Origin: Trematomus loennbergii
Lineage: Eukaryota > Chordata > Actinopteri > Perciformes > Nototheniidae
Reading direction: 5' to 3'
Assembly: GCA_012861695.1 (NCBI GenBank)
Contig: JAAOOA010000056.1
Location: 2,355,260 to 2,419,259, forward strand
Length of the DNA stretch: 64,000 nt
The notes beneath the pieces are model-generated. The model was not told the DNA's origin. It ran no database searches and saw only the letters and a list, made by a program, of their open reading frames with translations. Positions within the stretch are counted from its first letter, which is position 1, and each line of letters opens with the position of its first letter. Positions 11,486-22,758 of this stretch are shown in pieces. Made by a program: the position numbers and the translations under genes.

Positions 11486-13640
11486 GGTTACCGCGTTGCA
11501 CGTAACCATACCAGCATGTGATTGAGTTTGTATAAGCATGTAGTGAATAGTTAATGAGGGACATTATACATTCTAAGCTAATCTTACAGGATATATGGTG
11601 TGCAGAGTCAGACAGTGTGAGTAAAGACACGTTTAAAGGAACACACCTGCTCAACATTTTTACAAAAAAGTAATAGTCTTGCTGTTTTCCGTAATGGTTT
11701 TACACATTTCTTCCAAAAGGCAATAACATAAAATCAATGTTTTACTATCTAGTTTGGAAAAGGGGGTATTTTACTTTGACTGAAAATGAATGACATCACA
11801 TGTGCTTTTATCAGCCTAACACATTATCTGAATCATGAATTAGAACACTTGGAATTGTAGGTTTTAAATAAGGAATTGTGATATCCTGAGAAGATCCCTT
11901 GGAAGGTAAATCAATCCTTCTGATAAATATGCAAAAAGAATTTATTGCAAATTCCATTAAAATGATTCACATTTACAGACTTATACAGTTAGTTTGATGT
12001 AGTTGCACAAATGCAGGAGTTTTTCACGTTCTTAATCCCTTGGGGCTGTAAGAGTTTGCTAATTTTACTTAAACTTCATGAATACACAATAAACAACTGA
12101 CTGACAACTTCAAAAAATGTTGCATTAACTAGAATGAGATCACTAATATCCATGGTCGGGAACAAAGACATGACTCCATTTGTTTGTAAGTGTGAGAAGT
12201 CTCCCACTGGTTAAAGGAGCAAGCTCCAAGGCTGTAGAGAAAATACATGAAAACTGGAAGCGTCCCAGCACATGGGAGTTATGGCCATTCAGCCAACAGA
12301 GTCATAGAAACATGTACAGGTCCTTAATGAAACATCCATAACATGTTAGTGGGAATCCTCCAGAGTCATACAGGATGAACCTGCTTTAGGAAGTAGATTG
12401 TCTGCAATGATGTTGTGTTTCTACTTTGTCTATAGCTACAGAGAATGGCTGACTATGTAATAATGATTAACCATGAGTTCACAAAGGGTACAAACGCATA
12501 GAATGGAGAGAATCAATAGTTTTTAAAATACCAACCAGGACAAAATTCCTGATACTAAAAACTGTTTTAGCAAACAGTCTGGAATAAGGCATTTCCATAA
12601 TTTAGTTATAAATAAATTAGTAACTACAACAAACATGGTATGTTTTAGTGTACAAAAAAATGTAGTATGGAATTAGTTTGATCCTTTGATGCCCTAGTGT
12701 TATAGAACCTTTGAGCAATGCTTCACATTGACATAAAGAGCTTTCACTTCATCGACAAATCTATTAATACACGCCCTTTAAAGTCAGTTATAATGAACGC
12801 AGTTTACTGTACATTTTCTTTAATCATATTCTAACAATTATACATAATGTCAGTTTATGGATTCTTAAAGTTCCACAGCTGAGAGGGGTTATAACATGAA
12901 ACTGAATGATGTCTTTAAGCAAACTAAGTTTACCTTGTGCTGAACATAAATTAAAAACGTTCCTCTGATTTGAACTGATAAAACATATTATATGGAAAAA
13001 AAAATATGAACCCCATACAAACACTCCCTGTGTAAGAATATCATGTTATTGTTGTCCAACTGAATTACTTAGATAGCCAGTTTATGTTGGAAAAACAGAA
13101 AGATAAGCCTCTCCCACTGTGTATTTTATCACTATTTTTATTTTGAGTCACTCAAACAGGTGTAATATGCTTTATATATACAGTCTATGGTAATATGTTG
13201 ATCCTTCACACACAGGGGCATTACTGTGAGGTCAAGTGAAACATTAATTAATAAAAGTATAACATTTGAACTCTATTTTACTCAACCTCCCAAAATAGCT
13301 CATGGGGAAGCTAATAGCACCGATAGCACCTGATGTCATCCTGAAACCTGCTGACATTTCAGTATCAGTACTCATGATGTTTGTGGGCCAGTCATTTATC
13401 CTATAGTGTGAATGCCATGTGGGGGGGGGGCATGTCACCAGAGTAAAACTCAGAATCTAAACAGATTATTCCTTTCTGAATGCAATGGCAGACAAACTAA
13501 ACAGCAGACCCACTTCAGTTTTAACTATGTGCCTTTCCATGTACCATTTCAGATACAGCAGGGCAGTATCTGAGAAGAATTGGGAGGGATGAAACCCTCT
13601 TTTAATGGTCACACGTGCAGAGCACACAGCACACACAGTG
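11486..13640. other. No gene recognised
   Basis: About 2.1 kb of AT-rich sequence without convincing exons, terminal inverted repeats or tandem arrays. A G10 tract lies near 13421. It lies downstream of the jarid2-like gene, and I searched it on the minus strand for ARID, JmjN and JmjC coding pieces and saw none. Confidence 0.5.
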
Positions 13641-13649
13641 ACATGTGTT

Positions 13650-13930
13650 CTCTGCATTTAACCCATCCTAGTACCAGGAGTCTAGTACTAGGAGCAGTGG
13701 GCAGCTATTGTACAGCGCCCGGGGAGCAATGGGAGTGAGGGGGGAAGGGGGGTGTCCGGTGCCTTGCTCAAGGGCACCACGGCAGGGCAGGAGGTGAACT
13801 GGGCCTCTCCAAGTAGCAGTCCACACTCCATATTTTAGGTCTGGTCGGGGACTTGAACCGGCGACCCTACAGCTCCCAGTCCAAGCCCCTACTGACTGAG
13901 CCACTGCCGGTGACATACTGATCAATCCCT
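13650..13930. mobile_element. Interspersed repeat with tRNA-like GGGACTTGAACC word
   Basis: The segment contains GGGGACTTGAACCGGCGACC and CAAGCCCCTACTGACTGAGC, a tRNA-like internal-promoter region read on the minus strand, plus a GGGAGCAATGGGAGTGAGG stretch. Such blocks are widespread in fish genomes. A decayed copy seems to lie at 16180-16310. It is not a functional tRNA gene because no cloverleaf can be closed around it. Confidence 0.6.
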
Positions 13931-13999
13931 CACACAACTTGTCTGCCATTAGGCTGTGAAAAGTGTTGGAAACACACTGTCCTTTAACTTGCTATTTAC

Positions 14000-14005
14000 T
14001 TTATT
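14000..14005 (-). terminator. Polyadenylation signal of the jarid2-like gene (candidate)
   Basis: AATAAA on the minus strand lies about 400 bp past the TAA that closes the last jarid2-like open frame at 14405. It is the first canonical signal I noticed downstream. Use is inferred. Confidence 0.45.
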
Positions 14006-14404
14006 GATAAATGTGTTTGTCATAAGATCATTATCAGGTCAAACCTCACCTTTAAGCTTTACCTCATGTAGATCTTGGGTTGGAACATTGTTTTTATAAA
14101 AAAGTTCTACACAAGTAAAGGACAGTGTGGGAAGTCTGTCTTCACTCGCTTATGGACATTTCCTCCTACGGACCTGTCTGCGCGAAACGGAAGGTGTTCA
14201 TGAGCCTTCACAGTCTAAACCATTAAATCATTCAAATGATCCCAAAGTTATTGACATGTGTAGTGAACAGTACACATATCACTATCCAAGCAGCCAAACA
14301 ACCAAGACCATGCTGTGTTTACAGTATCAGTACATTACAGTATCCAATGTTATTTAGAACATTTTGCTAATCATCAATTTCTTAATATAGTTAATCAGGT
14401 GTTG

Positions 14405-15573
14405 TTAGCGCTTCTGAAGGATTCTAGGGCTGCTTCTGGTCTTAATGGCTGAGGTAGTAGACTTGGTCTGGGTGGGGCCCTTTGCAGAGCCCCTGGAAGT
14501 GTTGGAATAACTACTGACAGCTGAACAGTCCTCTGTCGAGTCCTCTGTGGTACCCTTAGAAGAGTCTTTTACAGCACCTTTGGAATTCAGGATAGTGGAG
14601 CATCTGCTGGATGGTGAAGTACACTTGGTCATGTCCTTGCTAGTACATGTATTAGTGCCCTTAGCAGTGTGCTTGGCAAAAACACTGGCTGGTGGGTTAC
14701 TGTGTGTGTGTGTAGAAGTCAATGAGTTCATAGCAACTTTAACGGCAGTAGTCCTCCTGGAATCAGCAGTCCTGGTCATTAGTCTGGGGACAGTCTGATT
14801 TCTCTGGAGCCTTCTGTCTCTCACATGTCTGCCGATGACCTCACTGACGGGGCCTAGCTCAGAGTTTGCGATCATGGTGGAAAGGTTGACCTCTTCTTGA
14901 GAAGAGACGGCGGACACACTTTCAACATGTTTGTCTTCACTAACGCCACAACCCCTCTCAACTGTCATCTCTCCAACACAGCCACATGTGTCCTGTGGAA
15001 GGTCTTCAGTGATTTCACTTATGTGGCCTTCAGACGCTTCTCTTACATCTGCATCACAGCTGGCCTCCCTCTGAGGGATCTCCCCAACATGGCATTCCCT
15101 CTCCTCTGGGACATCAGCATGGCTGCACTGCACTGTCCTGGCCTTCTTTGAGTTCTTGTTGTTCAGAGGGGTGGGGCTGGTGTCGGGGGGGAGGCCTCTC
15201 CTTCTCCTGGATGACCTCAGAACCTCAGGGTTCTCAGTGAGCGCTCTAATCGCTGAGCCATTAGTCACTGGGGTTTGAGTCCTGCTGGGACGTCTTCCTG
15301 AGTTCTGCACACTGCTGAAGGTCTTGGGGTTTCTGGATTTGTCTGGGTGGAGCGGGGTTGTGGAGGAAGGCGGTGGTTGCGAGGCAGCTGGTGTTTGCTG
15401 CGCTGGGTGAGGTGTTTGTTTTTGGCTTCCTGGAGTCTGGGTTTACAGGTATTGCTAGGCCTGGGGGGGGGCCTGGGGGAGCGTCTGCTGGCTCCCCCGG
15501 AGCTCGGCTTTAAGATGGGAACTGACCTGACACAGGAAGCTCTTTGATCAGAGAGTCCAGTCACCATGGAAAC
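14405..15573 (-). CDS. jarid2: Jarid2-like large central exon, ending in a stop
   Basis: A strong acceptor (pyrimidine run then TTGCAG) sits at 15573. Downstream a 301-codon frame runs to TAA at 14405. It includes the run ALTENPEVLRSSRRRRGLPP and a Ser/Thr/Lys-rich C-terminal part. Its order resembles the low-complexity middle of vertebrate Jarid2, with a VTNG-like site and a basic R-R-R block. The frame that is open just after the acceptor (about 104 codons) differs from this frame. Between them lie a G9 homopolymer (about 15467-15475) and possible internal acceptors (AG near 15435), so either a 1-nt error or a later acceptor is needed. The exon ends with a TAA where the normal gene would continue to the JmjN, ARID and JmjC exons. 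No donor was convincing near the end. Family identity rests mainly on the upstream exons. Confidence 0.65.
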
Positions 15574-15774
15574 CTGCAATAGAAAGAGAACATTTCATTT
15601 AGCTGATACTTGTATCCAAAAAGACCTCCGGAGCACCTCAGTGTCAAGTGTACATACACAGGTCACACACCATGGGTTTGGCTGAAACTTCCACATGTAA
15701 GCTGCCATTTTCAATTACCCCTTCCTTGTAATCTTGTTAGAGAAAAAGTAAGAATAATGATGTGAAGAAAAAGT

Positions 15775-15850
15775 AATTGATGTGTACTCGATAATCACGA
15801 TTATGTTGATAGATATTGAGATCACAATTATGATTATGATCAAAGAGAGC
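15775..15850. mobile_element. Possible relic of the hAT family seen at 63109-63560
   Basis: The string ATAATCACGATTATG and neighbouring ATTATGATTATGATC resemble the A/T-rich interior of the hAT copy at 63.1-63.6 kb. No termini remain. The match is short and low-complexity. Confidence 0.25.
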
Positions 15851-16129
15851 ATGTGTCTGTGTCAAGACATGAATATAATGATATCAGCATAAAACCGATG
15901 TGAGGCCAGTGACACAGCAGCACACTCAGCTTGTGGAACGGGATTCAGTAAAGAAGACATCAATGAAGATATGATCAAAGGTGGCCATGACATGAGCTGC
16001 TGGTATTATTCTTCAGATCGGTCATGTCTTATGGGGGGCTGGCCCATCACACTGGGATTGGCCAGCTCTCCTGATGGAAGAAAGGAACTTTTCTATAGCT
16101 CTCTTTTTCTCCAATCTAATACACTTTGT

Positions 16130-16315
16130 ATCTATCACATACAGTGAACTTTAGACTCCACATTGTACCAGTTCTAGTATTAGAGGCAGAGGTCAGCTAC
16201 TATATACCCAGCGCTCGGGGGACAGTGTGTCAGGTGAACGGGCCCCTCTCAAAGTACCAGTCCACACTGGGGTCTGTTGGGAAACTTGACCAGGTCCCTT
16301 CAGACTGAGAAACAA
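16130..16315. repeat. Decayed copy of the 13650-13930 repeat
   Basis: The order of words (GTCAGCTACTATATACCCAG, CGGGCCCCTCTC, AGTACCAGTCCACACT, GACCAGGTCCCTTC) follows the repeat at 13680-13870 with many changes. It lies in a jarid2-like intron. Confidence 0.5.
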
Positions 16316-16381
16316 TGAGGACAGCTTTAGACAGAGCAGCATGTAGAAAGATGGTCAGACCTGGTCTGTCCTCCTGACCTG

Positions 16382-16549
16382 CAGGGGGAGCTGCCGGGGT
16401 CTCAGCAGGTGTCTCTCAGCTCCCCCTCTCTACTCCTCCTCTCTCTCTCCCTCCTCCTCTGTGCCCGGGCGCTCAGAGGGCAGAAGGAGCCCCCCGCTGC
16501 ATAGCCGGCAGGCCCCCCCTCAGAGAGCGAGAGTCCCGCTGCACTGTGG
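16382..16549 (-). CDS. Candidate cassette exon of the jarid2-like gene, frame broken
   Basis: The minus strand shows a good acceptor (TGTTGCTGTCCCACAG) and a donor (CCTGCAG followed by GTCAGG) around 168 nt. One frame spells an acidic run (T-E-E-E-G-E-R-E-E-E). That would fit the acidic patch that follows the preceding exon in vertebrate Jarid2. All three frames contain a stop, however, and G6 and G7 tracts lie inside. It may be a real exon with homopolymer errors, or a chance pair of splice sites. Confidence 0.25.
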
Positions 16550-17302
16550 GACAGCAACACACACACAGAGGCACAAAGACAAAAGAGAAAGATATGAATA
16601 AAGAATTTTATGGGATACCCTACCATTTTATTCAAAGCTGTGAGTATAATGGCCCTGACACAGCAATACACACATTAAAACAAAGCAGGGTTTGCCAACC
16701 GTTGTACACACCACTCTGAAAGATGAAGTAGAAAAATGAAAAGAGATTCAACATGTAGAATGGATGGCGGAGCTGTGAGCAAAATAATTCACTCAGATTG
16801 GCTGTTCAGTTTAAAGGAAGAAGATGGATCCGAAGAAAGTGAAGAGGGCATACACAGAATCTCTTATCATTTTTCAGCTTCATCTTGTCCAATCATTTTG
16901 AATACAAATATATTTGTGAGTCGGTGTGGTGTGTTAACGGTTTATAGAAGATTACAGAAACGTGAAAATGCTGAGTGCGGGACAAACCGCAACAACATGG
17001 CCAAATGGGCTTGGTGTGTCAGAAATGGAATCCTTCATGACACAATGAGTCTATATGTATGAATATGACTTTTGTCATTTCGTTAGGGTGTCACTTTTAA
17101 TGGGCCTGGGGTTAATTGATGACAATGATAATAAACGTTCATGAAGACTCCTTTGTGTTAATGTGCTTGATGGGTGTCGTGTCATGGTTATGCACACTCC
17201 TTAAATCAAACGTTACTGACCTTTAAAAGCACACGTACAGAGACTGATGTGTCTGTATTTCAGAAACGACAGCAGCATACAGGCAGCTGAGAGGAGGAGT
17301 AC

Positions 17303-17452
17303 CTGTTGTTCTGCTGAAGAGGCTCATGTTATTCCCCTGCGCTGCAGTCTTGTGATTGGTTGGGAGACAGGAAGTAAGACGCTGAGTGCCAGCTGGCTCC
17401 TTCGCTCGTCCACTCGCTAAGAAGGCCATGTTGCTAGGCAACGCTGCTGAAC
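17303..17452 (-). CDS. jarid2: Jarid2-like exon (start of the SPALP-type segment)
   Basis: The acceptor CTTTTACTTCAG lies before 17452 and the donor ACAACAG|GTACTC after 17303. The phase is 1 on both sides. The translation begins G-S-A-A-L-P-S-N-M-A-F-L-A-S-G, which aligns with the residues that follow the conserved CLRG in vertebrate Jarid2 (G-S-P-A-L-P-N-S-M-V-Y-F). The remainder (about 35 residues ending N-N-M-S-L-F-S-R-T-T) is divergent. The incoming phase fits the exon at 18407-18579 exactly. Confidence 0.8.
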
Positions 17453-18406
17453 CTGAAGTAAAAGAGGAAACGCCTTAATTGATGCTGGAGGAGATACAGT
17501 ATGTCTGCCTCAATACATACTCTTTGTTTCCCTTATTCAGCAAAACACTCTCCTTCATAAAACCAGGGTTTCAGCCACATGATTTTACACTTAGATTTGG
17601 AAGCATATCAGATAACACTAAAACTGATCCAGATCTTCAAACCCTGAGAAAGGCTCCACGGATTGCAGATGAATTGAAACACTGCAGTGCAGTGCTCTTT
17701 GTTCAGCATTAGTAACACAGTATACACAGTAGTATGTCATATGACAACATGGAGCTGAGCTCCTGGCATTAGCAGCCACACATCAGTTCAGACCGATATA
17801 CCTATAGTTTTTATATTGCTACAGGAATGAGTCCTAAAGCACACGAATGACTGAGTGAGTGTTTTGCACTTAATGTTCCCTTGTCTCAAAGTAAATGTTT
17901 TACGTATTTTATGAAATGGTTCTACCACATAAAGCACATCAGTAAATACCCATTATATGAATGTTGCAGCGGTGTGTGGTTATGGTGCTGGCTGAAGAGA
18001 TGGGAGTGACAAAGCTGTAGACCAGATACCTGAGCAGAATCAATACATCGTGTTGGTTTCCACAAACCCTCTTCTCCTTCTGTCCTTCTTTAACTGGGTG
18101 AGCAGGATACCACACAATAAGGAGAACTCATCCACTCACTAGACTGCCTCATTGTGTTAGAATTTTAAAAGGATGCGAGACTGCCAATTGACAAAACCAT
18201 GAACCCAGCTACATCCGGTCATTCTTAGAAGAAAAGTTTTACAAGATAAAATATCTGGATTGAATTTACACTTCAAAAAACATAGAAGTGTGCAGCATCA
18301 TAGACATTTTATGCCACAGAGCTTATTTTCTGCAATAATCCACAATCCAAAAGAACCAGGTCAATGCTGCAGGGTTGACAACATACTTCCTCTCCTTTTA
18401 GCTTAC

Positions 18407-18579
18407 CTCTCAGACAGAGAAAGGACAGGAAGTCCTCGGTCTTGGGTCGCCTCCTCGTCAGACAGGTGACCACCGCCAGGTTGTGTGCGTGCTTACCTCG
18501 TGCTGATGACATCATTGCTGGCGGCCCTGGAGAGCTGGGAGGGGACTGAGCAAACTTCCTCTGCGCCTGCAGCCGTGGT
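18407..18579 (-). CDS. jarid2: Jarid2-like exon with the PRC2-contact motifs
   Basis: The exon runs from a TGTGTGCAG acceptor to a GAGAG|GTAAGC donor, entering in phase 2 and leaving in phase 1. It encodes R-P-R-L-Q-A-Q-R-K-F-A-Q-S near its start and R-R-P-K-T-E-D-F-L-S-F-L-C-L-R-G at its end. Both are near-identical to human JARID2. The first contains the lysine (K116 in human) whose methylation is read by the PRC2 subunit EED. The second belongs to the short region reported to contact the PRC2 core. The linker between them is not conserved. This exon makes the Jarid2 identification secure. The in-frame string GTAAGC inside the exon could be a cryptic donor, but the remaining 43 bases are too few to be an intron. 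Confidence 0.92.
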
Positions 18580-18997
18580 CTGCACACACAGTGGACAACA
18601 GCATAAACATGAATATATGAATGACAGATATCATTTTTGATAACAGAAAATTGAAACATTTCTGTTATTTTTCAGACATAAATCACCAAACTATTGTTTC
18701 CCATTTTTTCTATATCAAATTAAATAATCCCTTTTTATTTGCAAGGTAGGGTATAGACTGTGCAAAACAATGGATATCTTCTTTTTCTAGGTCAAAGTAA
18801 AACTGAAAATATATTTTTCATAAAAACCAAAGAAATACATTTTAAACAAATTCAAATCAAATCTCCTACTTCATGTTCTGATTTAGGGATGTCAAAAGTA
18901 GGTAGCACCCTCTGTCATGAAAAATAGTATTGCTATTCATTTTCTGTCATGAACCTGAACATGCAAAAACACACACAGTGATGACCCTACAGCTGAC

Positions 18998-19124
18998 CTC
19001 TTGCTGGACGAGTCGTCCCTGTGGCGGTGGAGGCTGGCCGGGCGGAGCTGCGTCTGCAGGGAGAGGCTCCAGCGGGCCGACAGCAGGGACTGACAGCCGC
19101 TGATGCTGCCATTAACCAGGGAGC
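18998..19124 (-). CDS. jarid2: Jarid2-like exon (GSLVNG segment)
   Basis: The acceptor TTGCCTTCAG precedes 19124 and the donor AAGAG|GTCAGC follows 18998, entering in phase 1 and leaving in phase 2. The start G-S-L-V-N-G-S-I-S-G aligns with the G-S-L-K-T-V-N-G-L-L segment of human JARID2. The end D-D-S-S-S-K-R joins in phase to P-R-L-Q-A-Q in the next exon, recreating the K-R-P-R-L-Q-A-Q word. The middle is divergent and rich in Ser, Leu and Arg. Confidence 0.85.
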
Positions 19125-19679
19125 CTGAAGGCAACAGGAAGAATTTATATGAGGCTCTTCCTTAGTTCCAGAGATTATTATAAACACAATGAATGTGTCT
19201 GGTGTGGCAGGAAATATGAAATGCAATGACACTTAAAATAAATCAAAACATTGGCTCAGAATACAGGGAGAACGAGCATTCAGACAATAAGACAAGGGTT
19301 CCAACTGAAGGTGAAAGGAAAGATTAGAAAAGAAAACGACATCACAAATTTCAGGCACACTTCCTGCTTCAGCTTGGACGTAGTCTGATCACCGTAGCCT
19401 GCATGCAACGCTCCTGTGCAGTCAGGGATTCTGGGTAACATTCACTTTCAGTCTGACCTCCACATGCTACTCTTACCGATGCACCAAACTGGGTAATGAA
19501 CTGGAATAATCTTTAAAGTTTTTCTGACATTGGCTTTGCCTACTACTAAATGAACAGCTGTGACTAATAGAAGAGAAGAAGAGCGTACTGACCCCTGAGG
19601 CGTGGGGGGGTGTGAGCGCAGCGTCCTCGGGGGGGTAGCAGCCTTCAGCAGCGTCTGTGTGTTCTTCACTGAGTGTTTG

Positions 19680-20150
19680 TGCTGAGCAACATGTGTGTGT
19701 TTTGCACTTTCTGCGTGTTTTGAGTTGAGCAGCGGCAGTGTTTTATGTGTTTTATGCGAGCGTAGTGTCCTGGTGGATGCAGAATTCCTCTGGAGTGTGT
19801 GTGTATTATCTTGTGTGGGTTGTACAGTGTGTGTCATTCTCCCTGATTGTGTTTGCATGTTCTGTAGGGTGGACGTACATTTATTTCTTGGTGTGCATGA
19901 GTCCTGAGACACGTTATTTTTTCGCCCTTTGTTGGAGTCTCCATGGGGGGTTTTGAAATGTGCATATTTTGTGTGTTTTTCTGTGTGTGTGTGATAGGTG
20001 GTCTTTGTCGTGGCGTGTGCACACTCTGTCTTGTGCGTGTGTTTTGCTGCTTGTGGTTTTTGCCAGTGTCCGTGTCTTTCGCTGAGCATGAAGGAGAGTA
20101 TTTTTTGTTGTGTGCTTGTGTGCACGCGTGTGTATGTGTGAGTGTTTTTG
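19680..20150. repeat. TG/CA-rich low-complexity tract
   Basis: Irregular (TG)n-like sequence on the plus strand, (CA)n-like on the minus. It lies directly after the conserved part of a jarid2-like exon and keeps long frames open in two minus-strand registers. These frames spell His/Thr-rich protein. I consider most of it intron or expanded exon of doubtful coding value. Confidence 0.6.
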
Positions 20151-20153
20151 TGT

Positions 20154-20246
20154 GGCACGGTGTGTGTCTCTGAATTCCCTGAGGGACAGGAAGAGGACTT
20201 TGCGGACGAGACGTTCTTCACACCACGGCATCCCGTCACTGATGTC
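20154..20246 (-). CDS. jarid2: Jarid2-like exon (DISDGMPW segment), 3' border unsure
   Basis: The acceptor GACTTTCTGCAG lies before 20246 and the exon enters in phase 0. It reads D-I-S-D-G-M-P-W-C-E-E-R-L-V-R-K-V-L-F-L, then S-L-R-E-F-R-D-T-H. This matches human JARID2 closely ([20 protein letters not shown]). Past the conserved part the sequence becomes CA-rich and I see no good GTRAG donor. The next exon needs phase 1. A weak GT just after the stated end (CACC|GTGCCA) gives that phase, and an alternative donor GTCAGT at 19592 would make a far longer His/Thr-rich exon. Confidence 0.85.
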
Positions 20247-20259
20247 CTGCAGAAAGTCA

Positions 20260-21240
20260 CGAACACAAACACCATCAACTATTAAAAACAGAACACACTA
20301 AAATGGATTATCCACAGGGAAATGTCAAAATGAAAGTACACATTTAAAACCATTTGAAAATCTAAAAGTTATTAGTACCACAGTCCTCCACATACAATTT
20401 GAGGCAGTAGTCTAAACTTTTATCTATCATCTATCTATCAATGATATATAGTGCAAAACACTGATTTTGTATTTATTTATTGCTGGGCAAATGTATTTGT
20501 TCATGACCTCTCTGTGGCCATATTGTGGGAAGTTCGAATTTGTAATCTCTCATTTTTGTGTTGTGATTGTAGTAGCCTTGTCTGTCTTTTATTTGTGACT
20601 TAATTTTGTTTTTTGTCATTTGTCATTTTTTTTTACGTTTGTAAAAAAAACAAATGGTTAATCTCAAGGGGTTTATCCTAAATAAATACATCTCGCTGGA
20701 ATAAAAACAGAAATGTGAAGGACTACAGTATGAACAGAGTTTATTTATGCAGTCGATCCCTGCAAATATAACCAGCATCAGTGGGGAGGGCTTCTGTGTG
20801 CCTTACACTAGGAGTCTTAACTGTTCATCTGGAAACCAACACAGGCACGCAGTTCCATGTGAGGGTAGACTTTTGTACTTTATGATAAATAACTATAAAT
20901 AGCTGTTCAGGAATGCCAAAGATGTTTGAGGTTATTTAAAAACAGCCCGTCCATTCAATAGTTTGTCCACTAGAGGGCACTCATGTACGACCATTGGTTA
21001 CAATTTCAATCTGAATAATTGTTAGTTTACACTACAAATCAGCTGTTCTTACGATGGCTAACACTACATTATGTTAAAGTAAGATGATGAACATGGAAAA
21101 CAACAGCATGTCAATATGCTCATTATGAGCGTTTTTAAAGACGTATCTATAGAGTTATCAGCTTTTAAACTCAGTATGAGTCCAGCTTTACTTTATGCTC
21201 AGCCACACTGCTATGCCTTTAGGCCAGATCAGACAGGTTT
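20260..21240. other. Intron sequence of the jarid2-like gene
   Basis: AT-rich sequence with no splice-bounded open frame. Nothing further is recognised before the transposon cluster that begins at 21249. Confidence 0.5.
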
Positions 21241-21248
21241 ATGTATCT

Positions 21249-21592
21249 GGCCGTTTCTCAATCGCGAGTACGCTTGCTTGGTAGCACATGTCTTCCGAGT
21301 CACTTCCTTCAGAAGCTAGGCAAGAATCCTTCCTGGCATTCGGAAAACGAAGAGTGGAACGGGCTACAAGTGTGCAGGTGTGCGTCATATGAGAGGCCCG
21401 CCTTACATTTTCCGCCACAGATTTGGGGAAATTGGTCCGTGCGCAAAGCATTGTGGGGATTTTAAGGACGCGAAGTCTACCCATGTGCAGCCTCGAAATT
21501 TCCCCCAAACCAAGGACGCGGCCTCGGTGCAATTCCAAGTATGCTGGACATTGGAACGGTCCAGCCATTATCCTCGCGATTGAGAAACGGCC
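21249..21592. mobile_element. MITE with GGCCGTTTCTCAAT termini, 344 bp
   Basis: The ends are GGCCGTTTCTCAATCGCGAG and its reverse complement CTCGCGATTGAGAAACGGCC, or close variants. The interior is shared, inverted, with the element at 23555-23953 (for example CCGAGGCCGCGTCCTTGG). The right flank is ACT as in the other copies. The left flank is TCT, one base different from a perfect 3-bp duplication. It is non-autonomous. Confidence 0.85.
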
Positions 21593-21658
21593 ACTGTGTC
21601 CAAGAAGCATCAGAGAGAATACACACCTTCTTCTTGCCAGAATGATAGAGGATGCATG

Positions 21659-22012
21659 TAGGTGACCAGGTGCCAGAAAGCCACAAGTGGGACAGAGAGT
21701 ATGTTTGTGTGGGACAATGTGGGACATGTAAATGTAATGTTGACGCATGAACTGTCAACGGGGGGGGGGGGGGGGGGGGGTTGGGTACATTGTGGACCTC
21801 TGTCGCCTGTCAGCGCAACTTCCATAATGCCGTTTAAAACATATATAATGGGCGGTGCCGGCCGTCAGCGAACCGAGCCGGCCTTTCTCCGCAGAAAAGC
21901 GTTTTGGCCAATCAAAATGAATATGCGGGACATCGTCTCAATTTGCGGGACGCACCAAAAGTCGTGAAAATGCTGTGCAGTCCCGCGCAAAGCGGGACAT
22001 CTGGTCACCCTA
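21659..22012. mobile_element. hAT-type element, 354 bp, with 8-bp target duplication
   Basis: It starts TAGGTGACCAGGTG and ends CATCTGGTCACCCTA, flanked on both sides by GATGCATG (21651-21658 and 22013-22020). The interior includes an 18-G tract near 21762 and the AATATGCGGGACATCGTC word shared with the copy at 10357-10921. There is no transposase. The 8-bp duplication and ends place it in hAT. Confidence 0.9.
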
Positions 22013-22592
22013 GATGCATGCTGGATGTAATAATCCAAATGTTTGTGGAAGCAGACGTGTTCCTGTCCTTATCCACCACCTGTATTTATCCATGTTATCA
22101 ACATGCTGCTCTGCAATATTAATCCTACATCTACAACTCATAGCTCTAGCATGCCTCAACTCAACGCATTATTCTCATGAATTGGAAAGTCAGAAAGCCC
22201 AACTGTTTCAACTTAAATAAATGTCTGGAGGACTTTCTGAAGCTTTTAAGCATGGAAGAAGCTGCATCCTCGCTTTCAGATGTTGATAGGGGAGATAACA
22301 GGTTCTGGGTAACAATAAGGTTATTTACTGGAGCTAAACCATCTTGGCCGCTCCCCTTTGTAAAAAAACAACCACACAAAATCCAACAAACTGTGTACCC
22401 ATGGTGTTCAATCTGGGCCTGAATGTTAAAGCCTGTTAAAGGGCCGGATCATGAGTCTAATGTAAAGTTATACATTTGGAACAGGGGAAAAGTAAAATAA
22501 AATAGAGAAACTAATAATCAAAGAATATTTATGTCATGAAGTCATCATGTACTGATGCAGATCCAAGACCACATGTGATGCAAGACCATGTG

Positions 22593-22758
22593 CAGGGGCG
22601 GACTGGGACTAAAACTCAGCCCGGGAAACTCGACCGGCCAACTCGGTACCGCTAGTCAATTGTCAACGGGGGGGGTGCTAGTGAATTGTCCGACCAGCCC
22701 ACTTCGGTACCGGCCCACCGGGAAAACTCTCTGTATCCCAATGGCCAGTCCGCCCCTG
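22593..22758. mobile_element. Short element with CAGGGGCGGACTGG ends
   Basis: The left end CAGGGGCGGACTGG is inverted at the right end as CCAGTCCGCCCCTG. A related fragment occurs inside the next element at about 24195-24295 (GGCGGACTGGCCATCTG and a G/C tract beside CAGTTCACTAGCACC). I could not define a target duplication. Confidence 0.65.

Noticed and set aside
14547..15547. Plus-strand frames opposite the jarid2-like central exon
   Set aside because: They are shadows of the minus-strand coding bias, with no homology of their own.
16736..17062. 108-codon plus-strand open frame
   Set aside because: It lies in a jarid2-like intron on the opposite strand, with no splice sites, no homology, and average composition.
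21239..21748. 169-codon minus-strand open frame
   Set aside because: It runs through MITE and hAT sequence and breaks at the element borders in other copies.
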